Of a stretch of 64,000 bases of DNA, positions 32,761 through 45,446 are shown one piece after another. A program made the translations under genes and the position numbers. The notes under the pieces are model-generated. The model did not search any database and was not told the DNA's origin. It saw only the letters and a list, made by a program, of their open reading frames with translations. How positions within the stretch are numbered: position 1 is the stretch's first letter; the number at the start of each line of letters is the position of its first letter. This DNA is from Lucifuga dentata (lineage: Eukaryota; Chordata; Actinopteri; Ophidiiformes; Bythitidae): NCBI GenBank assembly GCA_014773175.1, contig VXCM01000981.1, positions 122,782-186,781 on the forward strand, written 5' to 3'.

Positions 32761-35700
32761 AACATAGATGTCGACATGATGAGCATTATGATTACTTTAG
32801 AGTTTTATTTCTTTCCGTTTTCTTTCTTTTTTCTTCTTTCTTAAGCTTTGTCTTGGGCTTGGACTATGACAGTAGAAATATAATGTTTCATAACTGTCAG
32901 TGCACAGGGTTGTGTGTTGCCTGGGGTTGCTTTGCCGAACAATAAACCATAATTTGATAGATGAGAAATTACAGCGGTCCATCTACTGTGCAGGGCCCTC
33001 ACCCCGGGCAACGCAATACCACGCCAGATGATGTGTCACTTTTCTCTGAGAAAGGGAGAAAAAATGAAATTATTCTTTTATACTTTGTTAATAATGCCTG
33101 TCGCTGTTTTGAATGTGCCATTCTTGTTGTTTTATGTAGATAGAATAACACAATAGATGGATTTGAAACATCTCATTGGCATTGCCAATTATTAAAGGCC
33201 CCTTGGTCATCTGAGCCTCCATACATTGCAGAGTTAGAGGTGCTGGGGAGAATGATAAGCCCTCTGAGTTCATGTGGTGCATATGTTGTTGAGCACACCA
33301 GTGATTTATATTCAACAGTTGTTAAACACATGCTTCCTCTCGCTCCCACGTGTGTAGAGTCGCTCTTGATGGGAGAGCTGCATTAAAGGTTCGGGCCCAC
33401 CCCTGTCAACCGATGTAGTCGCTATCAGCAAATGTAAAGCTCTTTGAGTGTAGCATGGATTTGCAGTAGAGCATGTTGGAAATTATGTGTTTTCTGTAAC
33501 ATTGTGGCTGAGAACTACTCAGACCAACCATTAGTACCCTGGAGCATGCTCCAATGCTGTATCATTTGTGTCAAGCGTACAGGACTGATTGACTTGGTCC
33601 CATGGTGTGTGACTGACAGCCTTTTGAATAAACATAATGGTTGGAATCCTACTAGAAACTAGAGCTTAAGTGTAAATCAGTGGGCAGCACTAATAGTATG
33701 CATAAGAGGGAATGTTTTAAGTGCAAGTATTTAACTGGAAATGTATTGCAGTTCGGAGGCCAAGATAGCAAATTTGTGGGGCGATGGAAAGCTATTTATC
33801 ATTCCTGTTGTGTAAGCTGGTGCTTTGTGATTTCACCACCAGAGTCACAGTGAGATGTATTAAGTTTTAAGGTTGAAGAGATCACATACAATATCTAAAC
33901 AATGCACCAAGGCACTTATGCCTCCGAACATTGCAGTTTTTATTGCATGTTTTGAAAGTTTCAACCAATAGCAGTGAGGCCAGTCACATTCTTTTGTTCA
34001 GCCACGCCGTACTGGCTGATGTCAGCAGAGGAAGCATTTTGTCCGCCTCTTTTTGATGCCTCTGAAGCTCACATCTCCAAAAGGTTGTGATGTCATGTGA
34101 AATGAATGGCTTTTATTCCTCAGTAATTTTATGATCTCGACATGAAACCTTATATCCTACCCCTTTCCTATTAAGGAACACCCCCCCCCCCCCNCCCCCC
34201 TTTTTTTTTCCTCTTTATTTCTTTTTATAACAAGAGCAATCTGATAGAAGCTCAGAAAGATGTTTTTTTTCCTGCTCTTTGTTCTGGTCAATGGGCTCAG
34301 GCAATGTTTATTAGATTAAAAGTCAGTCACCGCGACAAGAGTAGAGGAGAAAAAAATGCAAAACACAAAGGAGAAGCCTGTCGCGGGCACTGGCACTGCT
34401 TCCTCTGCTGGTCTTTTTATTACAAATTGAGACCAAATCACTTTGGAAGGCACCAGAGAGGGGAGGGACAGATTTGTCTGTGATTTAAAGCAGCAGTATG
34501 TAGTACAGCATTTATGATCAGAACTTGCGTCTGTGTCTGACAATTAACGTGACTCCAGTCGGTTTTATGGCCAGATTCAAACAGGGACTGAGTTTCATAG
34601 TGATGAGAGAAGACAGAGAGGACATAAATAAGACGATACATATGTGAAATCCATAAAGGGTTACCAAATGGTTTATATGAGAAAGGGGAAGTTGGGGTGG
34701 AAGAGTTCATCCTCCACATTTGAATTGTCACAGCAGCTTTTATGATGTATGCATGTATGCATGGTGACATGTTTGGTTGCCGTGTAATTCACATGTTCCT
34801 GGAATTGTTGTAAGGACTTAATACAAAGAGAAAGCCTCACTCATACTCATCTTTGGTACTTTTACAGAATATAAGTGTAGATCTTATTCAATCAAGCTAA
34901 AAGCATAAATAAAAGCTTGTGATCTCACTCTGTAAAAGTCTAGCTGAGAGAATTTAATATACAAAAGAATGAAGCCACTTAGCATTTAGCATCGTCAAAT
35001 TCTATTTTATTACAATATAAACAACAGTTTTAGCTATAAGCAGCACTAAGATGTTTGACTTTTGTTTACAGTACAAATGACCTTTTCTAAGGCCTCATTT
35101 CCAGCTTGCATTAACATGCAATCTGTATCAAAGGAAATAAATATCATACAAAGATACAGATAGAAAATGTATTCATACAACTATATAACTTTGTGGCATT
35201 TTTTTTAATGTTCAAATCCCCTTGATTTCCTCTGAGTCAAAACATGATTGGGTACAGTAGATAATGTGTTGGACTATCAACAGCACAGCTCTCCGCTCCT
35301 CTCCGCCTCTCTCTCCCTCCTTTTTTTTCTCCAGCCATCAAACACATCATCCACCTTTCATCAGCCCAGACCATTGATCCTCCACCCTGTAGGGGGTCTT
35401 TTCAGTATGCAGCCTAATGTTCTCATTATGTGTCCTGCATGGTCCCACTGCTGATGACTGGTTGATTAGCATCTCATTAAGAGACACGGCCAGGCAGGGG
35501 AGAGAAGGACCTGTCACAGTTTAAGGAGCTCATCAGAGCATAGAAATAATACATGCTGGAGACTCGGTTCATGTCTGATGATACCTGAAGGGAAATGATC
35601 TCTTTATTGGACAAAACAGAAAGGAAGAACTTGGACCTGGAAGAGTGAGGATGTATATGTTCACAAATTGATTGTTGGTTTGTGAGATAAAATGATATGC

Positions 35701-36717
35701 ATTTTAGCGGCACTTTGATGTAATATCAGTGGAGTGGAAGATGTACAATGACCTGAAAGATGGAAGAGATTGAGAGCTACTGTATATACTGCATAAGCCT
35801 GTTTAAACTAAGACTACTGAGCTAAAATTATGTCTTATGACGGAACCTTACTTCTGTGGACGTGTCAGAACATGATCCACTACAGTTAAGCCTTACTGAT
35901 TTGGATTTTTACTCATTTTCATTGAAAAAAATAGGTGGATTTTTGAAGAGGATCTACAGATTGTCACCAGTTTTCACCCAGATTTGTATTTCTACATCCT
36001 AAATGTTGCTGTGTTTCCCACTCAGACATTTTTTCACAACACTAGCATAAACCTACCCCTAACTGCGAACAAGATCTTCTTGTGATCATAGTTCGGATAA
36101 CTCTTCTGGTTATCAAAAGCAAAGAGACTTCATCCCATTTCTACCAGGACTTTTCTTTTACCTTTTCCTTAGATTTTAATTTGCTTTTTAATGTAAAACA
36201 TTAAAAAAGTAAAATATTCTGTAAATAATGAGCCTTGTTATACTTCAAAACACATCTTGCTTTTAGCCCAGACCCAAACTCAAAGTATGATATCCATGAA
36301 TAAATTATGTTGTATATTATTAGTTATTTTTGTACTCCATTGCTTTAAACAGTACTAGCCAGTTAGCAGTTAATGTAATACTTTGATTCAGCTTGTGTCT
36401 TTCAAGGTTTGTGGGCAGATTTTCTTTGACACTTGCATGTGTGTGTGTGTATATATATATCTATATTCCAGCATCCATGTGTGTTGGTGGGGGATTGAAA
36501 ATCCCAAGGTAATCTGAAGCACAAAGGCAATGTCATTATAGACATGGGGGGACATTATTCTAAAATGGCAAGTGATGCAGTGCTGAGACAGTAGATAAGG
36601 TGAAGAGAAAATGTGGAGGAAAGAAGAGAGGAAAGAGTGAACGCTTGAATTTGTCACGGACAGATAAAAACAGGCTCAGGCCAGGCTGGAGGACGCCGTG
36701 ATAGGGTTGCTGTTTTT
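32761..36717. other. Gene-free stretch
   Basis: Unique, mostly AT-rich sequence. A C tract with N at 34194 followed by a T run (34180-34210) is an assembly gap. Inverted ACAAGA/TCTTGT lies near 36071-36085. Frames of up to 110 codons (34438-34770) have no recognised domain. Nothing else was recognised. Confidence 0.6.
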
Positions 36718-36769
36718 TTTTCTCTCTCTCTCTCCTCTTTTTTCTGCCTTCTCTCTCTCTCTCTCTCAC
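36718..36769. repeat. CT-rich repeat
   Basis: Imperfect (TC)n broken by TTTTTTCTGCCT. Confidence 0.85.
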
Positions 36770-38957
36770 TATACCCTCCTCACTCCGTCTTTGAGGTTTA
36801 TCTGACATACGATGAATGCAGCAATTTTATCTGAATAGACAAAGGAGCGGTGACATGCAGCCTCACTCTGACGATTGACCTTGAAGGAGATGAAAGGAAG
36901 GAAGGATAAAGGGAGGAGGGAAGGAATAAAGAGGAAAATGGCCATGACCGATTTTGTCCAACTCTAAGCAATCTTAACACAATCTTCCTAATACTGCTAA
37001 TACCATAGCATGCAAATTTGTGTGTGTATATTGTTGTATCTTCCGTGGTAAATTTCTGTGGTACATCAATATACTGAGTCTCAGTTAAAAGAAAAAAAAA
37101 AAAAAAAAATACATTCCCTTAATGGAAAATTCCACCTTAAATCAAATAAAAACTCAAATTTTCTGTCAATACCTTGACATTTTGTTATTTTGGTGCTGTA
37201 TTTTGTAAAGCTGCATGAGTAACCAGACACACACACACTTACTATGGAGTGTGATGGCATATTTTCTGTAATGTAAAACATTCTGACAGAATTAAAGAGA
37301 AAGGGCTCATTTCATGCAATATTCAACATCTTCCTGAGAAGTCCTAAAAAGATGGAACATTTCTCCATTAAAAGACCATGGCACAAAAGAAAGAGAAGAA
37401 ATTTAGCTTTTTGATTTTGAGACACAACTTCTGCTGTCTTGCACTTATTTTTCCTGCCGCTTGCACCATTTCATTCTCCACCCACAACAGCTGAATGCAA
37501 CAAGTTCAGGCTCTCTGTGGGCTGTTAAAAGTCACTCTGTGATATGGAGCAAATCACAATCTGATTCAGAACACCAGGTTATTGGATAATAGATATACCA
37601 AAAACTCACAATGAAGTCTGGAATACACTAAACACCACACATTTTTGATATCTAGCTGTGTGAGATTATGCAAAGTGGATTTTCTTTTTCTCTGTATAAT
37701 TAAATGCACTACAGTCTTACATTTTTTGTCATCAGGTATGATTTCCAATTCCTTTCCTGAAGAAATATTGATTTTCAGTCTTTTGTGAACAAAATGCTGA
37801 AATGGTAATGGGCCACCAGCAGAGTTAATAGAGTTTCATATTGTGTAAATGAAAACCTTGATGTAACTGCTGCTGATAATACCTGATGATGGTGTATAAT
37901 TTATGCCATTTATTTTCCCACAGTTTTATGCATTGATTAATCAGTTGGTTGTTGACATTTTACAAACTGATTCAAAACATATACAGGCCAACCCAGTGCA
38001 TCATGTGCAAGAAATACAATAGATGCAAGACAGTTTACTTGTAAAAAAAAAAAAAAATGCACATTCTGATTCAGTGCTCTAATGTTTTTAGCACAATAAT
38101 CACAGTTGTTACATTTGTAAAATTCAGTTTATTGCATGTGCATATTTTCTGATGGTTATAGTCACTCAAAGAGTCCGTGCGTGATATCTCCTCTGAAAGA
38201 ACTTTCTCTTCAAGTCATATCTTCTGCTTCCTCCTGAAACACAAACCCTTTGACCATCTTCTTCCCTGGTCTTCCTCTTATTCTTTTTGTGATATGCTCT
38301 CATAAAATAATCTCCTCAGTTCTGATTAATTCAGTTCAGGCCTCATGTGATGCACTATGACTTTCTACTGGCAAAGATTGAGTTAAATAAATTTGGTGAA
38401 TAATGGCTCTTTTTAGTGAAAATATTGGCATGCGATTCATTTCTGTGGGAAATTTGCCTTTTTTTCCCCTTGATACATTTTTAAAGACTCGTTTTTTTTA
38501 ATGTAAGTTGCTTTTAGTTCTTTTGCACTCTGTTTGTGTTGAAGGGCACTTTGAAAATCACACAAATATATTTATTTATTTTAGTGCAGTTTCTTTGCTA
38601 TTTTCATATTATTTTATTGTGTCTATCCACTCATAACTCCTTAGGTCAATGCAATTTCCATCCGGAGTTCAAGTTTCACCATAACAGCCTGTTGTTGCAC
38701 TAAAGTAGATAAAAGCAGCTTTAAAATGGGTCAAAGTCATTTTTGAAGACATTGTATGGGTTGTACTATAAATTCACCAGACACAAAGATTTATTGACAA
38801 TGTCCTATTTGAAGAAGACCATGAAACACAGAAGAGTGTAGACAGATGGCTGTAGGTTCTTATGTTACGTGAACATTGTGACCATAACTGAATGGATGCG
38901 CATCAACCTTTACACCTCTGAGGTCTTTTATCTGAGGGAGCAGCTGTCCAAACTTAC
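36770..38957. other. AT-rich gene-free stretch
   Basis: Contains poly-A runs at 37088-37109 and 38042-38057. Purine-rich sequence at 36890-36940 resembles a decayed GGAA repeat. A fragment near 37650 resembles mature miR-9 but lacks a hairpin and was rejected. No gene was seen. Confidence 0.6.
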
Positions 38958-39192
38958 CTGCTGTGCATGTGTTGAGCTTAACGCGGTTTGGCACACCCAG
39001 CACATGTAGTCTGCACATGGAGGTGGAAACAATTTGCACTAGGCCCTCAGCTGGCATCCTCGCTCGTGACAGGACCATTACCTGCAGCGCAGAGTTCAGC
39101 ACTGACCAAATCAATGACATTCCTACAGAAACACGGAGTTGTGATGTAGAAGACATGCTGAGGACTTTGCATTTAATCTGAACTTTGCTCAA
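38958..39192 (-). other. Candidate internal exon on the minus strand (unidentified)
   Basis: Read on the minus strand, the segment starts right after TTTAAATTACAG, a plausible acceptor, and ends at GCAG followed by GTAAGT, a perfect donor (intron bases 38952-38957). It is open for 78 codons with balanced composition, including MPAEGLVQIVSTSMCRLHVL and VPNRVKLNTCTAG. The frame continues past the donor for about 31 more codons to a stop near 38860. The plus strand is also partly open here, which weakens the case. I do not recognise the peptide, and no partner exon is visible nearby. It could be a real exon, a decayed retrogene or transposon piece, or chance. Confidence 0.25.
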
Positions 39193-39852
39193 CTGTAATT
39201 TAAAACATCAGTAATTCTTTATGTCAGTGAGCTCATTCTGAAACAGGAAAGGAATCATTTAGGTAATTGGGCTGAAGATTAAATATTATTTTTTTATATG
39301 ATGCGATGGAAAATGGAGCAACAGAAACTGCAAAATTGGAGGAAACAGTCACAATTAAAAGCAAACCTATATATATTATTGAATACTTTCAGCTTGTTTA
39401 AATTCATAGATAGAATTGAATTTGACAGGATTTAATGTAAATGCTGTAAAATTCCAGCACATAAATATGAGTCTGTTTAACACCCTAAACATATTGTAGA
39501 TGTGTTTCACAATGGATGATGAATCTAAACAAGCCCCTTCATTGCAGTTAAACAGTAACATTCCAGTTAATGCTTGCTGCTCACTCAGTCCATACCCCTG
39601 AAAGTTTTTCCTGCTTTGTATTTTGGCTAAAATGGTTGAAATTTTGATTACTCAAAAAGTGATTTTTTTGAATGTAACACTTTATAAAATTCCTTGTTAG
39701 TTTTACTGGCATGTATGTTGTAATGCATGTGTAACAAAGGCACATATATCCCTTCTGGGTCCCAATATATGAACTAATTTGCTATTCTGACTGCGACCAC
39801 TAGGTTAAAATCACGTTTTCTCCTTCATTCTCCTAGCTTTACTTTATAGATT
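39193..39852. other. AT-rich gene-free stretch
   Basis: AT-rich unique sequence with no frame, repeat or element recognised. Confidence 0.6.
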
Positions 39853-39894
39853 CACTTTTTTTTTTTTTTTTTTTTNTTTTTTTTTTTTTTTTTT
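39853..39894. repeat. Poly-T tract with N at 39876
   Basis: T homopolymer split by one N, an assembly gap. Confidence 0.9.
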
Positions 39895-40991
39895 CCCTCA
39901 ATCATACTGTACATGTGCAGGCCAGAAAGCTAGAATTGGACTTGTCTTATGTTTTCCATCTAAAAAGATGTGCTGTTCTTTACTTTTATCTTGATGTTTC
40001 TGCCAAACCTTTTCCTCTTGTTTGTTGGAAAGTTTTAAATGTAGATTTTTTTTTTAAATTTTTTTAATCTACAAGGATAAGGGATTTATAAATAAATCTT
40101 TTAAACATTTAGAAAAATTATTTAAAAACAGGTTCTAAAAAAAGTTTTCATTTTTTGATTTGAATTTAGAAAATTCTAATAAAAGAAAACATCAAAAACA
40201 AGGACTTTTTTCACAGATATGCTACATAAGAAATTGAAAAACTTCCAAAGAGAATTGATTGGTTCTAGAAATTTTGATTCTCGAAAGAACTTCACTTGAT
40301 TGTCGTGTTCCATTTTTGATTGATTCCTTCACACTCACTCACTCGAACTGCCATTTTCAAGGCACCGTTTGTTGTTTACAGGTTTGATAGAAGTGTCAAG
40401 ACTTTCACAAGAAAAATTTGTCACCTTGTCTATGAAAGGATTTTTTTTTTTTTTTTTTTTTTTTGCAGTGCAACATTTTAGGGTCGAAAAAAATACAAAT
40501 CCAATGAAAAGCACAATTTCTAAAATGATTTTAGACTCCATATGCTTCAATCAGGTAAAGTCAGAATTGACTTTAGGGATCGTTGCTTTGGACAAACTGC
40601 CCCACAGCCTGTTCGGTCTAATGCAATGTGGTGTTCCTGTCACCAGGCACCATGGTAACAGGTGTGTGACTCTATCCAGACAGTGATCTTTTAATCTGCT
40701 AATGTGAAGGAAAGAATAATCCAACATCTGGAAGTTTTACTACTCTGTAATTGCGGAGCTGCTAGTGAGCAGCCCCCTGAGCCTTAGAGAAAAAGAATGA
40801 CCCGCATTCAGCTCCCAACACAGACAGATGCGATAACATTTAGAGGGGATGAAATTTGTGTTAATTTCAGTTGACTTGGCTTTTCCAAACCAATTTGGTT
40901 TTCGTTCTGTTTGTTGACGTTGCTTTTAATGTGATGACTGTGACGTGCATTTCCACAACAGATGGATTAATGTTTTTCTTTTTGTTCCTCC

Positions 40992-40995
<4 letters not shown>
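39895..40995. other. Gene-free stretch
   Basis: AT-rich to about 40480, with a 24-bp poly-T tract at 40441-40464. The segment 40550-40860 is repeat-poor and includes CACCATGGTAACAGG, a partial X-box-like sequence near 40650. No gene was seen. Confidence 0.55.

Positions 40996-41058
<63 letters not shown>
40996..41058. repeat. (CT)n microsatellite
   Basis: Pure CT repeat of about 62 bp running into a C tract. Confidence 0.96.
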
Positions 41059-41060
<2 letters not shown>

Positions 41061-41154
41061 CCCCCTTTATACTCTCTTTCTTGCAGGATTTCATGTAGAC
41101 AGGTGCTTCCTGTCAGGCTTTGACGTAAAATTAAACACAAGTCCAGATGTGTGT

Positions 41155-41156
<2 letters not shown>

Positions 41157-41187
<31 letters not shown>
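41157..41187. repeat. (GA)n microsatellite
   Basis: GA repeat of about 30 bp lying 100 bp from the CT repeat at 40996, so the two could pair as an imperfect inverted repeat of purine and pyrimidine tracts. Confidence 0.93.
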
Positions 41188-41189
<2 letters not shown>

Positions 41190-41456
41190 GTGATTTTGTC
41201 ACAACTAAAAGAAGAGGGAATGAAAAGAAATAAAGGAGGAAAGATGAATAGACAGAGTAATAAAGAATGTGACCATGAAATAAAATTTGCCACAAATCCA
41301 ATCAAATTTTAACAAGTTAAATTTCCATGACCCCGTTATTTCTTAAATTCATACAGTGCTGGAACATGAACTACTTCTTCTTTCTGAAAGTGTATTTCCA
41401 CTCAAAATAAAGGACAGAAAGTTAGTATACTTACAGATTAAAATTAAATTCTGATT

Positions 41457-41497
41457 TTTTTCTTTTTTTTTTTTTTTTANTTTTTTTTTTTTTTTTA
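41457..41497. repeat. Poly-T tract with N at 41480
   Basis: T homopolymer with one A and one N, an assembly gap. Confidence 0.9.
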
Positions 41498-42200
41498 ATG
41501 ATGTGATTGAAATCACTAGAGCATACTTAAACATGTATTTGTGTGGCTGTGTGCATATTACATTTGCAATATTTGTTTCTTTCATTTGTCCGTTTCAAGT
41601 TGATTCCAAGGTAATACCACCACAATGTGGCTTTCAAAAACCAATGCACCGATTCCTGATCTTCCTCTGCTGTCTTCATCCTTGTCCTGAATGGAGAGAC
41701 AGGAGAAGGGAAAAGGAGAGAGGGAGAGAGCAGGAGAAATGGAAAGGTCATGAGTGATGGATGCTTTGTGTGTGTCTGTCATTCCCAATTACTGAACTTT
41801 GCCTTTTAAAGCGTCGCTCAGATGCATTTCTCATTTCTGCCTTTCTGACTGATGAAGAGCAGACTCTGACTGGGGGCACGGTGTGTTTTAAACAGTGCCT
41901 CACCAGTCATTGGCTATTTACTTCACATACAATACACTGCAGCAACCACTCATGATCTAGACCATCATTCCACCAGTAGCTTCTTGATTTGCTTTCATTC
42001 TCTGGTTCTGTTATGAAAGGTGTAGTTTCCTTGCATTCAGCCTGTTTATTGTGCAATGCATAAATATAATATTTTAATAACTGTTCAAAGCTACAAAAGG
42101 ACACCTCAGACTCTTTAAAAGAAGGCTGCACTTTGATACTGAGTAGGATGCCTCATGTGTGGGTAGTTGCAGGATACAATGCCTATCAGCATTATAATTA
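41498..42200. other. Gene-free stretch
   Basis: Unique sequence with a purine-rich patch at 41690-41750. No gene or element was recognised up to the mobile element at 42201. Confidence 0.6.
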
Positions 42201-42633
42201 TTAAAGTGGACATACTGTATGTTTTTGTTATTTTCCCTTATTTTCATGGTGTAAGACAAACCCATAGGTCCTGCACTAGCCTAAGACTTTTTGATTAATC
42301 CTTTACACCTGTAACATATTGATGTCAACATGTAACACAAAGTGGGAGACTAACAAGCGAGTGTTTGGCATCGACCACGGCTGGCCAATCAGAACGTGTT
42401 TTCAGTTAATGCTGTAAAGAGAGAGTACCTAAAACAACCTCTTGTCACTCAGAGTGAATGGCGCTGCTGCAGCAAGGAAGGTACACATGGATTAATGTTT
42501 TTTTTTTTTTTTTTNTTTTTTTTTTTTTTTTGTTTTTTTTGTTTTTTTGCACATTAAAGCATTGCAAAATTTCTAAAATAGACCTCTAAATAAAAATAAG
42601 AACATGGATCTGCCTATAATGTGTTCCTTTTAA
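42201..42633 (+). mobile_element. Non-autonomous DNA transposon copy B (TTAA-ended family)
   Basis: The ends TTAAAGTGGACATACTGTAT (left) and CTATAATGTGTTCCTTTTAA (right) are inverted relatives, matching at 14 of 21 positions. The interior shares CCAATCAGAAC (42385-42395), a GTAAAGAGAGAG box, TGCTGCAGCAAG (42465-42476), a T tract with an N at 42515 and GCACATTAAAGCAT with copy A at 14070. Both ends carry TTAA, the target used by piggyBac-type transposases, but a clear target duplication was not resolved. About 430 bp long and non-coding, it must have been moved by an enzyme supplied elsewhere. Confidence 0.7.
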
Positions 42634-43429
42634 TTCTCGATATTTCTTAAGCTGTCTCCTTTTATTTCAATATTTTTCAGAACAACAGAACAGTGAATCC
42701 GTGCCTGCTTTATGACAGGCAAATAAAACAAATTTAGATTAAGTTTTTAGTATGAAGCTCTACATATTTAACCTTATTATTTAACTGGAAAAACAAAAAC
42801 CTTAAAGCAGAATATTCAATCCTCACCTGAATATAGACATAAACTTTTTAGACTATTTACATTTTGGCTGAATATACATGCACAAAATATTATACGCTCC
42901 CAATTTCAACGTATATGCTCCAATCACTTTATATCTATCTACTTTTTTCACAGTTTCTGTTTCCTAAAAAGTATTTCACATCATTCTGATGCCTTGTGTA
43001 ATCATGATGTGGCCTTTATGACTACTTTATGTGGCCTGCTGTGTTATTTTTTTTAAAGGAAAAGGGGAGAGAGGGAAAGAGCAGAGGGACAGGTGCAATG
43101 GCAGGCAGCTAAGGGTAATCTCCTCTGTGCTCTGTCAGCCTCCTCACCAAACTTTAAAAAGTGTCATGTTGACTAGCTGTAACTCTGTGACACTCCACAG
43201 ACAGGAAGAAGATGTGGGAGGGAGAGAGAGAGGAGGGTGGAGATACAGATTGAGACAGAGCAGGAGGATGGAGGAAGTAAACTCCTGGCGAAAAAGTACA
43301 TGTATATATACACAGCACACACAAAACAGCAGAATCCTATAGTGCCTTTATCGTTCTTTTTCTTTCGCCCACTTACTGTATTAAAATCATTCCCTGTTAA
43401 TACATCTATTTTCCGCTCATGAAAACCTC
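42634..43429. other. AT-rich gene-free stretch
   Basis: AT-rich to about 43010, then purine-rich mixed sequence. Nothing coding was recognised. Confidence 0.6.
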
Positions 43430-43600
43430 CCTAAGTGTCACAATAAAGGCGGAGGTGGTTTGCGAGGTCGGCCCGAGGAGAGCTTTACGAGACAAGCTGC
43501 GCTGATATATGGTTCACGGAGACTCCATTAAAATCCTGGACCTGCGCCATTTGGGAAAATGGAGGTCACTCATGCTAAGGTCATGTGACATTATAAAATC
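43430..43600. promoter_or_regulatory. Candidate conserved block
   Basis: Short GC-richer, CpG-containing block without simple repeats. It includes an inverted repeat CCATTT (43547-43552) and AAATGG (43557-43562) around GGGA. A regulatory role is a guess from texture and position among AT-rich flanks. Confidence 0.2.
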
Positions 43601-44939
43601 AAACTTTTTCTTAATATCTGGTCATATATCACCAGTTTCCCCCCTTTTTTCCATCTTCTTTTCCACGTTTGAATCTTAAACAATAGGGCTAGGGTCGAGG
43701 ATGATGGTTTTTCAAGACGTAGAGGAGAGGTGGAGGTTGTATGTGTTTTTGTGCATGTTGGAGGGAGGGGTGGGTTTTTTTNTTTTTTTTTTTTTTTTGT
43801 TTTGTTTTGTTTTTTGATGAATGTACCGTATCAGATCTGCAGAGGAGCATAAGGGGAACAATCTGCAGATGATAATCTTAGGAAGAACAGAACAGGTGTG
43901 CGGTGGCATGGTCTCTCTCTCTCTTTCCCACACTTTCTCCTTTCCTCTATTTGTCATGATGAGTTTCTCATTTCATTTTTCTCTCCAGGTAACCTAATTA
44001 GAGTAACTTTGCACATTTCTCCCTTCACGTTTTGTCACTCACCTTACATGTATAATTGTCTCTCTCTCTTGCACTCTTCCTGCCTTTTCTGTTTTCCTCA
44101 CTCATTGTTAGATTCTTAAACTTGTCTTAAACTTATCCTCTTCCCTTCATACCATACCCCCCCCCCCNCACACACACACCACCACCACCTTCCACTCCAA
44201 CTCCTGTCTCTCTTCATATACTCTTAAACCCAAGAAACATGTCATTTCCCATCTCTCCTTCCCTCTGCCTGGCTCTCTCTCTTATCTTCATGTCTCTTTA
44301 AGCCAGAAGTGTGTGTCCTGTCTGTCTACCCGTGGCTCCTGACTCCCCAGGGCAGCATTTCTGGGCTTCATTTGTTTGAGAGCTTTCTAATCTGGGGACT
44401 GGGACAACCTCAGTCCACCGTGCCCTCGTCAATCATCCCCACAGAGGAGCAGAGAGGAGGTGAAGAAGGAGTAGAGAGGAAGAAGAAGACTGAGGTGATG
44501 GCGTGATTAGTTATCTGTCCTCACTCTCAACCACCCACCCCCTTGCCAACGACTACCACTCCCTCCATCTTTCCCATCTCTCATCTCTCCCTCCTTCCCT
44601 CTCTCTCCATCTATCTCTCTGCCTCCTTATCTCTCTTTCCTTTCTCCTCTCTCCTGAATCCTGAGTGCCAGCCTGTAGCGCCAGCCATCCCTCTGTCTGT
44701 CTGTCTGTCTGATTGTCTGACCTCAGCCTCGACGGTGGTCTCTTTTGTGTCTGCGGACAAATGAGGCTGACCTTTTATTGTAAAACAGACACCTATGGGG
44801 AAGGATGAAACGCTGGTGTTTAAATTAACAACAGACAGAAGAGAAAGAGAGAAGGAGGTCATTTCAAACAGAGAGAGTGTAAAGTTTTTGAAGTTCTAAT
44901 AATTATCGAACACTGTTTGCATCAAACTAGCATGGCCAC
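43601..44939. other. Gene-free pyrimidine-rich stretch
   Basis: A poly-T/TTTTG tract with N at 43782 (43775-43815), a C tract with N at 44168 followed by a short CA run, a strongly pyrimidine-rich segment from about 43910 to 44720 with (CTGT)n at 44693-44711, and a purine-rich patch at 44830-44880. No gene was seen. Confidence 0.65.
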
Positions 44940-45260
44940 TGTTCAATAATAAAGTCCCCTACTTGGCTGGCAGCTATTGATGAACTGTGGTGGAACAGTG
45001 AGGAGCGGACCTCTTGAACGTGCCCCGGACACATCCGTATGGGTGCATGAATTATAAATGGCATTGACAGTGGAGGCCATAAGAGTAGACAGAGTATTAT
45101 TGCACATGAAGGTCCATTCTGATTTTGATTATTTTTATTCCAGGGGGCTCACAAAAGGCCAGGAGACCATTGGTGAATATTCTAAAAGGGCACAGGGCTG
45201 AGATGGGCTTGATGGCACGCTTTGATTTCTGGCTAATAGCCACTTCAAACAGGCTTAGAC
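44940..45260. promoter_or_regulatory. Candidate conserved block
   Basis: Repeat-poor, balanced sequence with GAATTATAAATGG (HOX/CDX-like core) near 45050 and CCATTGG-type boxes. Clearly different in texture from the flanking pyrimidine-rich and transposon sequence. Conservation is untested. Confidence 0.2.
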
Positions 45261-45446
45261 AGCCTGGGGACAGGGGAGGAAGATGACACTGGGGCTAAAG
45301 GACAAGGGGACATGGGACACACACAAACAGAGACCACAAAACACATATATACACAAAGAAGATGTTATATTTTACAGTGTAGGTATTTAGCTGACCTTCA
45401 TATCCAGAGCTATTTACTCCATGTTTAACTAGACAACCACAACAAC

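Noticed and set aside
37645..37665. TATCTAGCTGTGTGA, resembling the 3' part of mature miR-9
   Set aside because: The 5' part does not match the mature sequence, and no complementary arm lies within a precursor-sized distance, so no hairpin forms.
41060..41110. Strong acceptor-like sequence ending TTTCTTGCAG after the CT repeat
   Set aside because: The microsatellite itself supplies the pyrimidine tract, no fitting donor follows, and downstream frames run into the GA repeat.
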